Notes: generated by a model not told the origin, from the letters alone. Shown: positions 8,026 through 17,518, counted from the first letter of the stretch. The stretch: 64,000 nucleotides of DNA from Burkholderiaceae bacterium (GCA_004323695.1 SCRU01000059.1:171301-235300), one strand, 5' to 3'. Numbers and translations: made by a program.

Positions 8026-10116
8026 ATGTTCGGACGTATTTTTGGTTGGATTTTCGGGCGCTCTAAAAAGCCTCAGCCGGCGCCTGGGCGCAGGCGAGTC
8101 GTTGCGGCGGCCCCTGCGACGCCTGTTCCTGCGGCAAACGCTGGGCGCAGGATCTCGACATCATCGCCCGGTGACACGTCCCATGCAGCGGATGGTGTCG
8201 AAGTCGGCGAGTGGGGCGGTGTGCGCTTCGAAAAACGCGTGATCGAGACGACCACTGAGCTGTCTCGCGTCATCTTTGACAAGGTGGTCAATGAGGACGC
8301 ACGCCTTGCGCCGCACCTGTTCGCATCCATTGCCATCGCCACCTTGAAGGCGACGGAGAAGACCTGCATCGTTTTCGTGGACAAGAGCCGGGCCAAGCGC
8401 GAGGAGCTTGAGGCCGCGGTTGAGCAGATGGGCCGTCGCGGCTTCAAGCTTCCGGAGACGGGGCTTCAAGGATATTTCGCCACTTCCAGCCTGGTGTTGG
8501 CGATGTCGCAGAACGATATCACGCACGCCAGCTTGCAATTCGAGCGCGAAGTCTCGCGCGACCCCAGCAAGAATGCGTTGATGTCGGCCTTCACGGACAT
8601 TGTCTCGTGGGCCTATGCAAACAACGCTGATGACATCGACTTTGCGGTGAACCGCGAAGCCTCCAAGAGCCAGATCTGCTTCAAGATCGGTGGGCGCTAC
8701 ATCCGCCCCGAACGCTTCCTGCTGCCCACCGACACGGTGATTGCGATGCTTGGCATTGCCTGGCAAAAGTCCGGTGGTGGCGCCTCTGCCCAGTTCGATA
8801 TGAAGGTCGAGCAGCAGGCGCTGGTCAAGCTCGATCTGCCGCGAAGCCCGGCCATCCCGCAAGGCGCGAGGGTTCGCCTGCGCTGGAGCGGCATGGCGGT
8901 GGACAAGGGCACCGTTGTCACGACCCGGATTCAGCGTCTTGGCGAATCTGCACTCATCCGGTCGCTGGACGCGGCCGGTTATGTGCCCACGCAGATGGAC
9001 ATCATCAGGCGCGTGATTCACTCCGAGGGCGGCATGATCGTCCTGTCCGGTGTGGTGGGCTCGGGAAAGTCGACGTCGCTGGTGCAGATGATCAACATGC
9101 TGCCAACCGACATCAAGATCCAGTCCTTCGAGGACCCGGTCGAGTTGGACCTGAAGAATGCCTACCAGAAGACGATCACGCGCGATCTGGCCAAGTCCGG
9201 TGACGACAAGGATTTCCTGTCGGCGACGCGGGCCTTGTACCGCTCGGCTCTGGATGTGCTGTATCTGGGCGAGATCCGGGATCGTGAAACGGGCCTGGTG
9301 GCGCGCCAGGTGGTCGAATCCGGCCACAGCGTCTATACCACGACCCACGCTCGGTCAGGCCTGGGCATCACGGATCGCTTCAAGTCGCCGGCCATCGCCA
9401 TGCCCAAGGACGTTCTGGCAACGCCTGGCATTCTCAAGCTGCTGGTGTATCAGGCCCTGCTGCCCACGAACTGCCCGCATTGCGCCATGTCGCCCGGTGA
9501 ATATGCGCGCAACTTCACGCTGAACCCAGCCGAGCTCGAAGAGCACAACAGGTACTTCGACCGGCTCGAACGCCTGTACGGAATCGGGCGAAATGCCTAC
9601 CGTCTGCGCAACCCCAACGGGTGCATCCATTGCATCAAGGATGAATTGCCGGAGCTCAACGGGTTCTCCGGCCGCACTGTGGTCAGCGAGTTGATCGAGC
9701 CGGACGAGCGGATGCTCGAATACATCCTGCAAGAAGACAACATCGGGCGCGATCGCTACTGGCGCTCCATGGCCACCCCGCGCTTCGACGACGACAACCT
9801 GGTGGGCAAGACCACGATGGAGTGTGCTGTCTTCAAGGCTGTGCGCGGCGTGAGCGAAAACGGCACGACATTTGGCTGCATCGACCCGCGCGAGATCGAG
9901 CCCCGTTTCATGAGTTTTGAGACGGTGGAATTCAAGCGCCAGCAAAGCCGCAAATTGGCAGAGCGCGCTAACACATCGGTGACCTCGGGGTCGGAGCAGC
10001 GTCCTCGTGAAGCTCGGGCAGCCGAAGTGCTCAAGCTGCCACAGATGCAGGTGGTGTCCCCAGCGGCTCAGCGCGATGAACAAATGCAGGCCACTAGCGT
10101 GGAGGAGACGGTTTGA
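8026..10116 (+). CDS. pilQ: PilQ, GspE/PilB-family pilus ATPase
   Basis: The 696-residue traffic ATPase has Walker A GVVGSGKST (about 342-350), an Asp box/Walker B region around VLYLGEIRDRETG (about 420) and the His box TTTHARS. A cysteine-containing insertion (NCPHC, CIHCIK) resembles the zinc-binding region of GspE-type ATPases. It powers pilin polymerisation at the inner membrane. Its stop overlaps the pilR ATG. The N-terminal 60 residues are basic and low-complexity. Confidence 0.93.
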   Translation: MFGRIFGWIFGRSKKPQPAPGRRRVVAAAPATPVPAANAGRRISTSSPGDTSHAADGVEVGEWGGVRFEKRVIETTTELSRVIFDKVVNEDARLAPHLFASIAIATLKATEKTCIVFVDKSRAKREELEAAVEQMGRRGFKLPETGLQGYFATSSLVLAMSQNDITHASLQFEREVSRDPSKNALMSAFTDIVSWAYANNADDIDFAVNREASKSQICFKIGGRYIRPERFLLPTDTVIAMLGIAWQKSGGGASAQFDMKVEQQALVKLDLPRSPAIPQGARVRLRWSGMAVDKGTVVTTRIQRLGESALIRSLDAAGYVPTQMDIIRRVIHSEGGMIVLSGVVGSGKSTSLVQMINMLPTDIKIQSFEDPVELDLKNAYQKTITRDLAKSGDDKDFLSATRALYRSALDVLYLGEIRDRETGLVARQVVESGHSVYTTTHARSGLGITDRFKSPAIAMPKDVLATPGILKLLVYQALLPTNCPHCAMSPGEYARNFTLNPAELEEHNRYFDRLERLYGIGRNAYRLRNPNGCIHCIKDELPELNGFSGRTVVSELIEPDERMLEYILQEDNIGRDRYWRSMATPRFDDDNLVGKTTMECAVFKAVRGVSENGTTFGCIDPREIEPRFMSFETVEFKRQQSRKLAERANTSVTSGSEQRPREARAAEVLKLPQMQVVSPAAQRDEQMQATSVEETV

Positions 10117-11234
10117 TGGATGCGCAAGACGTCAAGGCCCCATTCGCCATTCGACAGGCGGCGTCTGCCTTCAAAAAGCAGCGTGCCGAATACTACAAGT
10201 ATCTGGCCGACCTGATGGAGGGCGGTAAAGGTGAAATCAAGCTGCTCACCATTTTCGAGAAGGATTCGGAGCGGCACGGCAAGACCCCGCGGGCCAAGCT
10301 CTCGGCCTACTGGGCAGAGCGCTATGCAACCAATGGCGCCAATCTCTCGCAGGCTTGGCGCGGCACCTTGCCAGACGACGAGGTGGCGATCATCGACGTC
10401 GCGCAAAGCGCCGGGGCAGGCGCCCTGCTTTCGGCCCTGCGCGACGTCTCGCGTATTGCCATGCTGTCCGACAGGGTGCGACGGGAAGTCATCGGCACGC
10501 TGTTTGCTGGCGTTCTCGGTTTGATCATTGCATTGGTGATGTTGACGATCTTCCCGATGTTCTCGGCGGGCAAGCTCCAGCAGATCTACTCTTTCATTCC
10601 ACTGCCTGACTGGGGTCCCAAAGGGAAGTTTTTTAACGCATGGGCGGCCAATGTCAAGGAATACGGTCTGTACTTCGTCCTGCTCGTGGCCGTGATCCTG
10701 GTGTACGTGCACTGGACCATCAACAATTTGTTGGGGCCGGTGCGTGACTGGCTTGACTCGAACGTTGCCATTTATCGCGTCATCCGGGACGTGAAGGGCG
10801 CTTTGTTCCTCTCCACCATGGCGACGCTCACACGCAAGCGCGGCAACACCATGTTCACGCTCAGCGAGTCGCTCAAGACCTTTTGCCGCTCGGTGCGCTC
10901 GCCATGGCTGCGCTGGCGGGTTGAGGAGATTGCCGAGGGCGTCGACCAGACGGGTGCCATCGGCACCGAAGCCTTCCAGACCAATCTCCTGTCCCCGGAA
11001 ATGTATTACTTCCTGCGCGACATGCAGGAAGCGCAAGGTTTCGCAGAAGGGTTCGAGGCCACCGGCAAGTATGTGGAGGCAAGCGTGATCGACAAGATCA
11101 TCAAGCGCATGACGATCTACCGGTGGATTTTGTTGTTCGTCGGCGTTTTTTCCGTGGTTGCCGTGATGGCCATCCAGCTCGGCGTGATCTACGAAATGAA
11201 GGGAGTGATGATGAATTACTACAGCTCCCGATAG
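10116..11234 (+). CDS. pilR: PilR, inner-membrane platform protein (GspF family)
   Basis: The ATG at 10116 overlaps the pilQ TGA; a TTG one codon earlier is less likely. The 372-residue protein has hydrophobic segments near residues 130-150, 185-205 and 345-365, the three-helix GspF/TadC layout, with repeated helical F-domains between them. It forms the inner-membrane platform that couples the PilQ ATPase to pilin insertion. Confidence 0.88.
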   Translation: MDAQDVKAPFAIRQAASAFKKQRAEYYKYLADLMEGGKGEIKLLTIFEKDSERHGKTPRAKLSAYWAERYATNGANLSQAWRGTLPDDEVAIIDVAQSAGAGALLSALRDVSRIAMLSDRVRREVIGTLFAGVLGLIIALVMLTIFPMFSAGKLQQIYSFIPLPDWGPKGKFFNAWAANVKEYGLYFVLLVAVILVYVHWTINNLLGPVRDWLDSNVAIYRVIRDVKGALFLSTMATLTRKRGNTMFTLSESLKTFCRSVRSPWLRWRVEEIAEGVDQTGAIGTEAFQTNLLSPEMYYFLRDMQEAQGFAEGFEATGKYVEASVIDKIIKRMTIYRWILLFVGVFSVVAVMAIQLGVIYEMKGVMMNYYSSR

Positions 11235-11339
11235 CCGATTACTCGGGAGGCGGCAATCCATGCGTCACCGTTTCAAGAGGTCAATCCAGGTTTCCAAGAA
11301 CCCATTTTCATTTTCCAATCAAGACTGAGAGAGTTCCCA

Positions 11340-11927
11340 ATGAATACTGTCAACCACAATACCTTCCGCTCGCCCAATCGCAAGGCCGAGAAGGGTTTCA
11401 CCATCATCGAGCTGATCGTAGTGCTGGCGATCATCGCGCTGCTGTCGTTGTTTGCCGTGCCGTTTGCGCGCAGCATCATCATCAACGGCGAAGTGCAGCC
11501 CACTGCCGACGACATCAACAAGACCGTCACGGCGCTGCGCGGTAACTACGCGGGCCAGGGTGTCACGCCCTACACCTCGATCGACTCATCGGTTTTCGCC
11601 AATGCAGCGCGTGGTCTGGCTTCTGCCCTGACCGTGACTGGTTCTGGCGCGGCCGCTACGGTGTCCGACAGCCTTGGAACGACTGGTCAGTTGCTGGTGG
11701 TTGCGCCTTCGACCATCACGACTGCGGGTGACTCCTTCACCGTGGAACTGGACAACGTCAACGATGCGGCCTGCCCGGGACTGGCTTCGCAGCTCTCACG
11801 CGCGGCTGAAGTGATCACGGTCAATGGCGCTACTGCCAAGGCGGAAGGTGCCACGTACGACGGCAGCGCAGCGCAGACAGCGTGCACGACCGGTGACACC
11901 AACGCCTTCATCTTCACGTTCCGTTAA
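11340..11927 (+). CDS. pilS: PilS, major type IVb prepilin
   Basis: The 195-residue prepilin has a 21-residue leader ending KAEKG, then FTIIELIVVLAIIALL with Glu at +5 of the mature chain, the classic prepilin peptidase and N-methylation site. Two cysteines near the C-terminus (AACPG, QTACTT) suggest the usual pilin disulphide. It lies 105 bp after pilR and 81 bp before pilV. No prepilin peptidase gene is visible in the window. Confidence 0.93.
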   Translation: MNTVNHNTFRSPNRKAEKGFTIIELIVVLAIIALLSLFAVPFARSIIINGEVQPTADDINKTVTALRGNYAGQGVTPYTSIDSSVFANAARGLASALTVTGSGAAATVSDSLGTTGQLLVVAPSTITTAGDSFTVELDNVNDAACPGLASQLSRAAEVITVNGATAKAEGATYDGSAAQTACTTGDTNAFIFTFR

Positions 11928-12008
11928 GTCTGGCCTCAGAACCAGTGAAATTCAGTCCCGTCCCGTGCCGGGACTGATCAAAGTAAAGCCCCGATCCATC
12001 GATCCATC

Positions 12009-13640
12009 ATGAACCAAACTGCAAAACGCCAGCATCGCCTGCGAGTGGCAGCGCCGACAGTACCGACAACGGCGACGACGGTCGTGCGCTCGTCTACGCC
12101 GGCACCCCATCGCCAGCGGGCCCGGCGCTTGGTTCGGGGCTTTACTTTGATCGAGCTGATTATTGCCCTGAGCATTTCCGCTCTGCTGGCAATCTTCGCG
12201 CAGTCCGAGCTTGCGCGCCAGTCGGAAAACAATCTGGCGATGGGCTCTGGCACCTATATCCAGCAGGTGACGGGAGCGTCCGAGCAGTATGTGCTGCAGT
12301 ATTTCAACAATCTCTCCACCGGTGCCCCGGTGGCGGGCGTAGCCTCGGAATATGCTCCGACGATTGCGGAGCTCAAGACCGCTGGCTTCCTGTACCCAGG
12401 CTTTCCAGCGGGCGCAAACGCTCTTCCGACCCGCCAGAGCATTCAGATCAACGTCAACAAACTCAATTGTCCAGGGCCGGCCTGCACCTTCCTTGCCACG
12501 GTCTGCACTACGACGCCTGTGACACTGGGAGGGACGTACACACGCTTTGACCTGGCGCAGACCATTGTTGACCAGCAGCAAGGCTCCGGTGGCCAATCCC
12601 TGCAGACCAACCCCTCGGTGATTCTCGGGCCGGTGCTCAATACGCCGAACCCGTTTGGCAGTGTGGCCGGCATCACCTGCGGCAGCTCCAACGTGAGCAC
12701 GGCCTTGTGGCAGCAGTTCGTGCGCATCGGCGACACGCGCGACCCAAATCTCCAGGGCAACCTGACGGTAGCAGGCAACATCAACTTCAACACGACTCCC
12801 GGCGCCTCGACGACGATCAATGGCCCCACGACCGTGCAGAACAACCTGGCTGTGGCCGGCACCTCGAATCTGCAGGGCAATGTCACGGCAGGCAGCAACC
12901 TGGCTGTGGCCGGCAGTGCCGTGGTGACGGGCAGTGTAGCCGCTGGCGGCACAGTGAACGGGAGCCAGATCCAGGCCACCGGTGTTTTCATGCCGGGCAC
13001 GGCTTGCGTGAACAGTGGGGCGATCGGACAATCGATCACTGGTAACGGCTCGCTCGTGCTGTGCGCCGCCGGCGCGTGGACACCGCTGTCCACCATTGCT
13101 GCGGCCGGTGCGGCCTGCCCCGTGGAAGGACAGGGCGCAGTGGCGGCAAATGGCAGCCAGCTGTATTGCACCAATGGGACGTGGACGCCGCTGAGTGACT
13201 TCCTGCCGGTGGCATCCAATGGAGCACCTTGCTTGAATCCTGGACAAGTCGGTTACGAGGGAGTTCCTGGATTGAGGACGGCGGATTTGTGCCGGAAAAA
13301 CCCGGCCGATGGAGTGGCCAGTTGGTATCGGTTCCAGGACATCACGACGAATCTTGTTTTTGTGACATCTCTGGATGTGTATGACGGTGAGACGGTCACG
13401 AAGCCGGTGTGTGATGCTGGCGCCGGATCTGCGCCGATCGCGATCCCGCAGTTGTTTGCCATGACCGAGTCTTCCCGGGATGCTGGGTTTTCCAGGTTCG
13501 TGACCGACATGGGGACTTCCTGGCAGGTCCACTTGCTCGATGGATCGGGACAACCCTTGACCTCTGCCAACCTGTTCTTTGGTGGCACGCCCCCAGGTTC
13601 TGCTGTAGCAGTCATGCACATCTATTGCTACTACCCGTGA
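12009..13640 (+). CDS. pilV: PilV, minor pilin/adhesin tip protein
   Basis: The 543-residue protein has a long basic leader (about 46 residues) before G-FTLIELIIALSI, a second class of prepilin cleavage site. A globular part follows (about 60-250), then short Gly/Asn-rich repeats (LAVAG, LQGN; about 255-325) like fibre-forming beta-repeats. Three C-terminal modules of the pattern C-x-x-x-G-...-L-x-C-...-G-x-WTPLS begin near 331, 367 and 404. In IncI plasmids PilV sits at the pilus tip and selects the recipient. No shufflon segments or Rci-type recombinase lie next to it. Confidence 0.88.
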   Translation: MNQTAKRQHRLRVAAPTVPTTATTVVRSSTPAPHRQRARRLVRGFTLIELIIALSISALLAIFAQSELARQSENNLAMGSGTYIQQVTGASEQYVLQYFNNLSTGAPVAGVASEYAPTIAELKTAGFLYPGFPAGANALPTRQSIQINVNKLNCPGPACTFLATVCTTTPVTLGGTYTRFDLAQTIVDQQQGSGGQSLQTNPSVILGPVLNTPNPFGSVAGITCGSSNVSTALWQQFVRIGDTRDPNLQGNLTVAGNINFNTTPGASTTINGPTTVQNNLAVAGTSNLQGNVTAGSNLAVAGSAVVTGSVAAGGTVNGSQIQATGVFMPGTACVNSGAIGQSITGNGSLVLCAAGAWTPLSTIAAAGAACPVEGQGAVAANGSQLYCTNGTWTPLSDFLPVASNGAPCLNPGQVGYEGVPGLRTADLCRKNPADGVASWYRFQDITTNLVFVTSLDVYDGETVTKPVCDAGAGSAPIAIPQLFAMTESSRDAGFSRFVTDMGTSWQVHLLDGSGQPLTSANLFFGGTPPGSAVAVMHIYCYYP

Positions 13641-13828
13641 AACAATTTGAAAACCAAAGAGTTCATTGACTTCAAAAGAGTTGCAAATATGTGGAATAAG
13701 TCCGTAAATAGATTCCGGCATGAACTAGAATTCTGATACAAACGTGTTATGAGAAATCCTGATGCTTGTGATGGTTGCGCAAGCACGAACCCAATAAAAT
13801 TTTTGTTTTCAAAACTGAGGAGTTTGAA

Positions 13829-14365
13829 ATGAAGAAAGCCATCCTTCGTGGCAGCCTGGCTGTGTTGACCTTGGTGTGCCTTGGCATCGGCATGGCATTC
13901 GCCGGAGTAACTCTTCCCGTACCGGCAAGCTCGGACACCACCTGGCAGATGGCGGGCGTCGGGATCGATGTTGGTTCGCTGCAAAACGGCATCAATGGTG
14001 CCGCTGGAGCGGCTGCTGCTGCCCAAAGCACTGCGACAGCGATTGGAGGGGAATTGGGCTGGTACATCAACAACGGAGGTATCCGTGGTTCGTATGCAAC
14101 CCAGCCGGATCAGCCCGTGTCGATGATTGCTTATAGTTATGGGTACTACTGGACCACCACGAATGCTGTTTTTCAAAGCACACAAGGGCTTACGCCAACT
14201 GGATCGTATGGCACCGCAACCTCCTATTCTGTCCCGGTCGGCGCATGCGTCTATGGCATGGGGAACAATAACCCGCACTGGTATGCCTATGACATCCAAT
14301 GCCCGAGCGGCTCAGGATGGCTCACGGTTGGTTATAAAACAGTCCAAACGAATTCTCACAACTAG
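13829..14365 (+). CDS. secreted hypothetical protein
   Basis: The ATG at 13829 is preceded by AGGAG with 6 bp spacing and gives a clear signal peptide (MKKAILRGSL to FAG, about 25 residues); an upstream in-frame start would bury it. The mature part (about 154 residues) is rich in Gly, Ser, Thr and Tyr with two late cysteines. No family recognised. Its position directly after pilV and its export signal suggest a cell-surface or pilus-associated role. A rho-independent terminator follows. Confidence 0.75.
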   Translation: MKKAILRGSLAVLTLVCLGIGMAFAGVTLPVPASSDTTWQMAGVGIDVGSLQNGINGAAGAAAAAQSTATAIGGELGWYINNGGIRGSYATQPDQPVSMIAYSYGYYWTTTNAVFQSTQGLTPTGSYGTATSYSVPVGACVYGMGNNNPHWYAYDIQCPSGSGWLTVGYKTVQTNSHN

Positions 14366-14406
14366 ACGCTCTATCTCCTATTAAGCGTCAGCCGAAGTCC
14401 ATTTAT

Positions 14407-14432
14407 AAAAGCGGCCGTCAGGCCGCTTTTTA
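14407..14432 (+). terminator. rho-independent terminator
   Basis: AAAAGCGGCC and GGCCGCTTTT form a 10-bp stem around a 4-nt loop, followed by more T residues, 42 bp after the secreted protein's stop. Confidence 0.9.
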
Positions 14433-14520
14433 ATTCGCGTATCCGTGGCGTAGAGACGAATAAAAATTAAACCGGCCACTCATCGAATTTCACAAAAGGG
14501 AAATTTTTTGTGCTAACACC

Positions 14521-14550
14521 TTGCGCGGATTCGTGCCACTTCTGTATCAT
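14521..14550 (+). promoter_or_regulatory. promoter for CAP-domain lipoprotein
   Basis: TTGCGC and TATCAT are separated by 18 bp, 38 bp before the start codon and just after the preceding terminator. The match is moderate. Confidence 0.45.
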
Positions 14551-14587
14551 GAATCGTACCAAATCAATTATTTGAAACGGAACAGCG

Positions 14588-15643
14588 ATGAAAACCAAAT
14601 ACGCCCGCCTGCTGCAAGTCATGATGCTGGCCTCGACCCTGGGCCTGGCCGGCTGCGGTGGTGGAGGCGGCGGCGGTGCTTCGACTGGAGCAAGCTCCGC
14701 GGCGCCGGCGACCAACACCGATTCGAATACAACCAGTCCGACGATCGCTGCGGCCGGCTATGCTGCCGGTTCTCCCCAGGCCCAGATCTACACGCTGGTC
14801 AACAATGAGCGTGTTGCATGCGGTTTTGGTTCGATCTCGGAAAGCACCGCGCTTGACCAAGCGGCACTGGCTCACGCCAACTGGCTGCTCGTCAACAATT
14901 ACACCGGACACTATGAGTCGGCAGGTGTTCCGAATGGATACACGGGTGTTTCTCCACAGGATCGTGGGGTGGCGGCAGGCTACACGTACGCGACTTCAAG
15001 CACATCGCCGGTGCCGAACTATGTGTTCTATCAATCCGGGGAAGTTTATGCCAGCGAGGGCGCCACCGCTTACTCTCCGACCGTGGCCGTCCGTCAATTG
15101 CTTGCGGCGCCGTATCACGTGGATGTCATGATGCTTGGGGTGAGAAATATCGGCATCGGCTACGAAGACAGCAACACAGCGGGCACGACCGCGACCTACG
15201 GCGCTCGCACGCTGGTGAACATTGACTTTGGAGTCCCAGCGGGCGCAACTCAGCAGGACCTTGGGTCATCCGATGTGATGACCTATCCGTGCCAAGGTAC
15301 CACTGGCACCGCCTTGCAGGTCTACAACGAAAGCCCGGATCCGGTGCCGGGCCGCGATCAGACTGCCAACCCTTTTGGCTCCGCTGTTCTCGTGGCGGTG
15401 AGGAACGGCCAAACTCTGGCCATTACGTCAGCCTCGATGATCAACGCGAGCAATGGCTCCGTCGTCACGCTGCTTACGCCTGTGACCTCGGCCAACGACC
15501 CCAACGGCCAATTGCTGAGCAACGAGGGCTATGTGCTGCCGAATTCACCGCTGTCGCCCAACACGCAGTATCAGGTGACGATCAACGGAACCAACAGTGG
15601 GGTAGCGTTCAGCAGGAGCTTCACATTCACCACGGGCAGCTGA
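14588..15643 (+). CDS. CAP (SCP/PR1)-domain lipoprotein
   Basis: The 351-residue protein has a lipobox LGLAGC followed by a glycine run and a Ser/Thr linker. From about residue 60 to 220 it shows the bacterial CAP-domain pattern: LVNNERVACG, ALAHANWLLVNNYTGHYE, YHVDVMMLGVRNIGIGY and a conserved GH. A C-terminal beta-rich domain (about 240-350) resembles an Ig-like adhesion module. Such proteins are outer-membrane or surface lipoproteins of unknown activity. It forms its own unit between two terminators. Confidence 0.8.
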   Translation: MKTKYARLLQVMMLASTLGLAGCGGGGGGGASTGASSAAPATNTDSNTTSPTIAAAGYAAGSPQAQIYTLVNNERVACGFGSISESTALDQAALAHANWLLVNNYTGHYESAGVPNGYTGVSPQDRGVAAGYTYATSSTSPVPNYVFYQSGEVYASEGATAYSPTVAVRQLLAAPYHVDVMMLGVRNIGIGYEDSNTAGTTATYGARTLVNIDFGVPAGATQQDLGSSDVMTYPCQGTTGTALQVYNESPDPVPGRDQTANPFGSAVLVAVRNGQTLAITSASMINASNGSVVTLLTPVTSANDPNGQLLSNEGYVLPNSPLSPNTQYQVTINGTNSGVAFSRSFTFTTGS

Positions 15644-15687
15644 CAATCCCGGTGAACTAAGTTGAGGGTTGGTACCAACCCACCATC

Positions 15688-15712
15688 AAAGCGGCTCCTG
15701 GGCCGCTTTTTT
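15688..15712 (+). terminator. rho-independent terminator
   Basis: AAGCGGC and GCCGCTT form a stem around TCCTGG and run into six T residues. The stem sequence closely resembles the terminator at 14407. Confidence 0.88.
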
Positions 15713-15795
15713 CATGCTTCGAGAGGCCGGACAAGCGCCGAAAGCCAAACGTCAGAACGCGCGCTGCCCGTGGATGATGAGCACCTCAGAGCCGA

Positions 15796-16095
15796 TTATG
15801 GCTTTGGCGATTCGCTTAGACCCCATGCCTTATTGAGCACTGATGCCCCAAAGCTTTCGGCTTGCGCAAACATGGGATTCCCGGGGTTGGAGAGTTTCAC
15901 GTAGTTGTAGATCGACGATTCGATCTGGTAGGCCATGTCGCAGTTGTCGGCCTTCAGGCCGAGTGCGCGAATGCCCTGGATCAGATCGTCCGTCTGGTTG
16001 CCAATGGCCTCGCGAAGAGTCTTTGCTTCCTTGTGGGAGTCCTTTGGGGCCTCCTCAGTGCAGGCCTTGAAATTGTCGAATGCAGTGGTATCCAT
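15796..16095 (-). CDS. small hypothetical protein, 99 aa
   Basis: I chose the ATG at 16095 because GAAGGA precedes it by 7 bp; an in-frame start 33 bp upstream is possible. The protein is predicted helical, acidic and soluble, with two cysteines and no known motif. It is the last gene of the minus-strand run that begins near 22507. Confidence 0.6.
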   Translation of the reverse strand: MDTTAFDNFKACTEEAPKDSHKEAKTLREAIGNQTDDLIQGIRALGLKADNCDMAYQIESSIYNYVKLSNPGNPMFAQAESFGASVLNKAWGLSESPKP

Positions 16096-16133
16096 TTTGA
16101 ATCCTTCAGTGAGATTCTTGTGCGTCAAATAGC

Positions 16134-17006
16134 TCAGATCATCGCGTAGCTGCCGAACGGCTCGAGAGTGTTTTCCTTGAGTAATTGGACCCCCTGGTGG
16201 ACCGCCGGTTTAGACAGGGACGCCGTCTTGAACTGGAGATCAGCCATGGTCATGGCTGCGCCTGGTTTCCCCTTGATTTCCGCAAATACGGCACCGGTGT
16301 CAATCATGTAGACGTTGCCGAGCTGGACCGCCCCCTGGAACGATGTCGAGTGTCCGGCAAAGATCCGCCCGATACCGGGCACGCCGCTGGTGTCCCCGGA
16401 TTTAATCCGCTCGCGCCCCGTGAGGCAGGAATCTTCAATCTCTGGGTCCCCACCCTCCAAGGCGGCGACGAAAGTTGGCCAGTCCATGTGAGAAGGTACT
16501 TCGGCGTGGATCAGGCCAACAGGCCCACGGGGCGTCTGGACTTCGATAGCCAGAGGCAGTCTTGCGATAGCCTGGACCACCTCAAAGCGCTCTGCCGCAG
16601 AGACATTGGCCAGCCAACCCATGCCATTGAAGTCGATCCTGGCCAGGGTGGCCAGTCCCTGTTCGGGGTCCTCGTAATCTCGATAGAGCTCCAGTAGATT
16701 TGCTTCGTGATTGCCCTGGATGGCATGCACATAGGGCTGAGACAGGAACTGCGCTGCGCGCGCGGATCCTGGGCCTCGATCGATCAGATCACCCACACTG
16801 AAGAGCCGGTCGAACCCTCGGTGGAATCCCGCGGCGACCATCGCCTGCCAGACCGAATCGAATGCGCCGTGCACATCTCCGATGACGAAATCCCGTCCGA
16901 TCTGGTTCTCTTCAAACCTGATGACCCGTGGATTTGAATTTTTGGTGGAGCTGATTTCTTCTTTGAGCTGAGCGATCTGCTCGGGTGACATGAACTGGAA
17001 TTCCAT
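16134..17006 (-). CDS. PPP-family serine/threonine protein phosphatase
   Basis: The 290-residue protein has the full metallophosphatase signature: GDVHG (43-47), GDLIDRG (72-78), GNHE (98-101), a later HAE and GHS. This resembles lambda phosphatase and PrpA-type enzymes, two-metal phosphoesterases acting on phospho-Ser/Thr/Tyr. An extra N-terminal segment of about 38 residues precedes the core. The start overlaps the upstream stop by one base (TAATG), so translation is probably coupled. The substrate is unknown. Confidence 0.88.
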   Translation of the reverse strand: MEFQFMSPEQIAQLKEEISSTKNSNPRVIRFEENQIGRDFVIGDVHGAFDSVWQAMVAAGFHRGFDRLFSVGDLIDRGPGSARAAQFLSQPYVHAIQGNHEANLLELYRDYEDPEQGLATLARIDFNGMGWLANVSAAERFEVVQAIARLPLAIEVQTPRGPVGLIHAEVPSHMDWPTFVAALEGGDPEIEDSCLTGRERIKSGDTSGVPGIGRIFAGHSTSFQGAVQLGNVYMIDTGAVFAEIKGKPGAAMTMADLQFKTASLSKPAVHQGVQLLKENTLEPFGSYAMI

Positions 17007-17518
17007 TATGCGAGAACCTCCTGTTTGGCTCTTGAGACGGGATCGATGGGCCCTGAGACAGCCAGGTGACGAAGATCGAGCGAAGGAACCGGTGCGGCCG
17101 CAACTACCTCATTGAGGCTGTCTTGTTGACCGACATCCCAGGGTGCCGGTATATCGACTGCATTGATCAGATGTGAGTCCAGCACGCGCAGCGCCAAATT
17201 AAGGACGTCCTGGAGCGAGCGATGGCCCAGCAGTCTTGAGGCTGCGTTCTGGGCGCTACATGGGCTTGCAAGAGCGTTTTCACGCGCCTGGCTGTAAACC
17301 CACATGGCGTTGGAAAGAGTATCTGCCTGGGCCTTTGTGAGCTCTTTGTGCCTTTGTCTGCCAACGGCAACGCTCAGAGCGTTCGAAGACCACGCGTTGG
17401 AGGGTGCAGGCGACTCCTGTTCCAGCGTGAGACCCCACCCCGGTGACGCGCAATGAGCTGGCTCTCCGAAGAGGTCTGCTGTGGCCGGGCAAACAGGGAC
17501 CTTGGGGTAACTCTTCAT
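17006..17518 (-). CDS. hypothetical protein, 170 aa
   Basis: Translationally coupled to the downstream phosphatase gene. The protein is predicted mostly helical between residues 55 and 130, with no signal peptide or recognised motif. The adjacent 297 bp upstream may carry its promoter. Confidence 0.5.
   Translation of the reverse strand: MKSYPKVPVCPATADLFGEPAHCASPGWGLTLEQESPAPSNAWSSNALSVAVGRQRHKELTKAQADTLSNAMWVYSQARENALASPCSAQNAASRLLGHRSLQDVLNLALRVLDSHLINAVDIPAPWDVGQQDSLNEVVAAAPVPSLDLRHLAVSGPIDPVSRAKQEVLA

Noticed and set aside
8161..9348. 395-codon minus-strand frame opposite pilQ
   Set aside because: Antisense to the ATPase with clear Walker motifs; composition fits a shadow frame.
11952..13721. 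589-codon minus-strand frame opposite pilV
   Set aside because: It is antisense to a well-supported prepilin-like gene and is His/Arg-rich with no domain, typical of an antisense shadow in GC-rich DNA.
12009..13828. Shufflon at the end of pilV
   Set aside because: No repeated inversion sites or alternative C-terminal segments follow pilV, and the next gene is an unrelated secreted protein.
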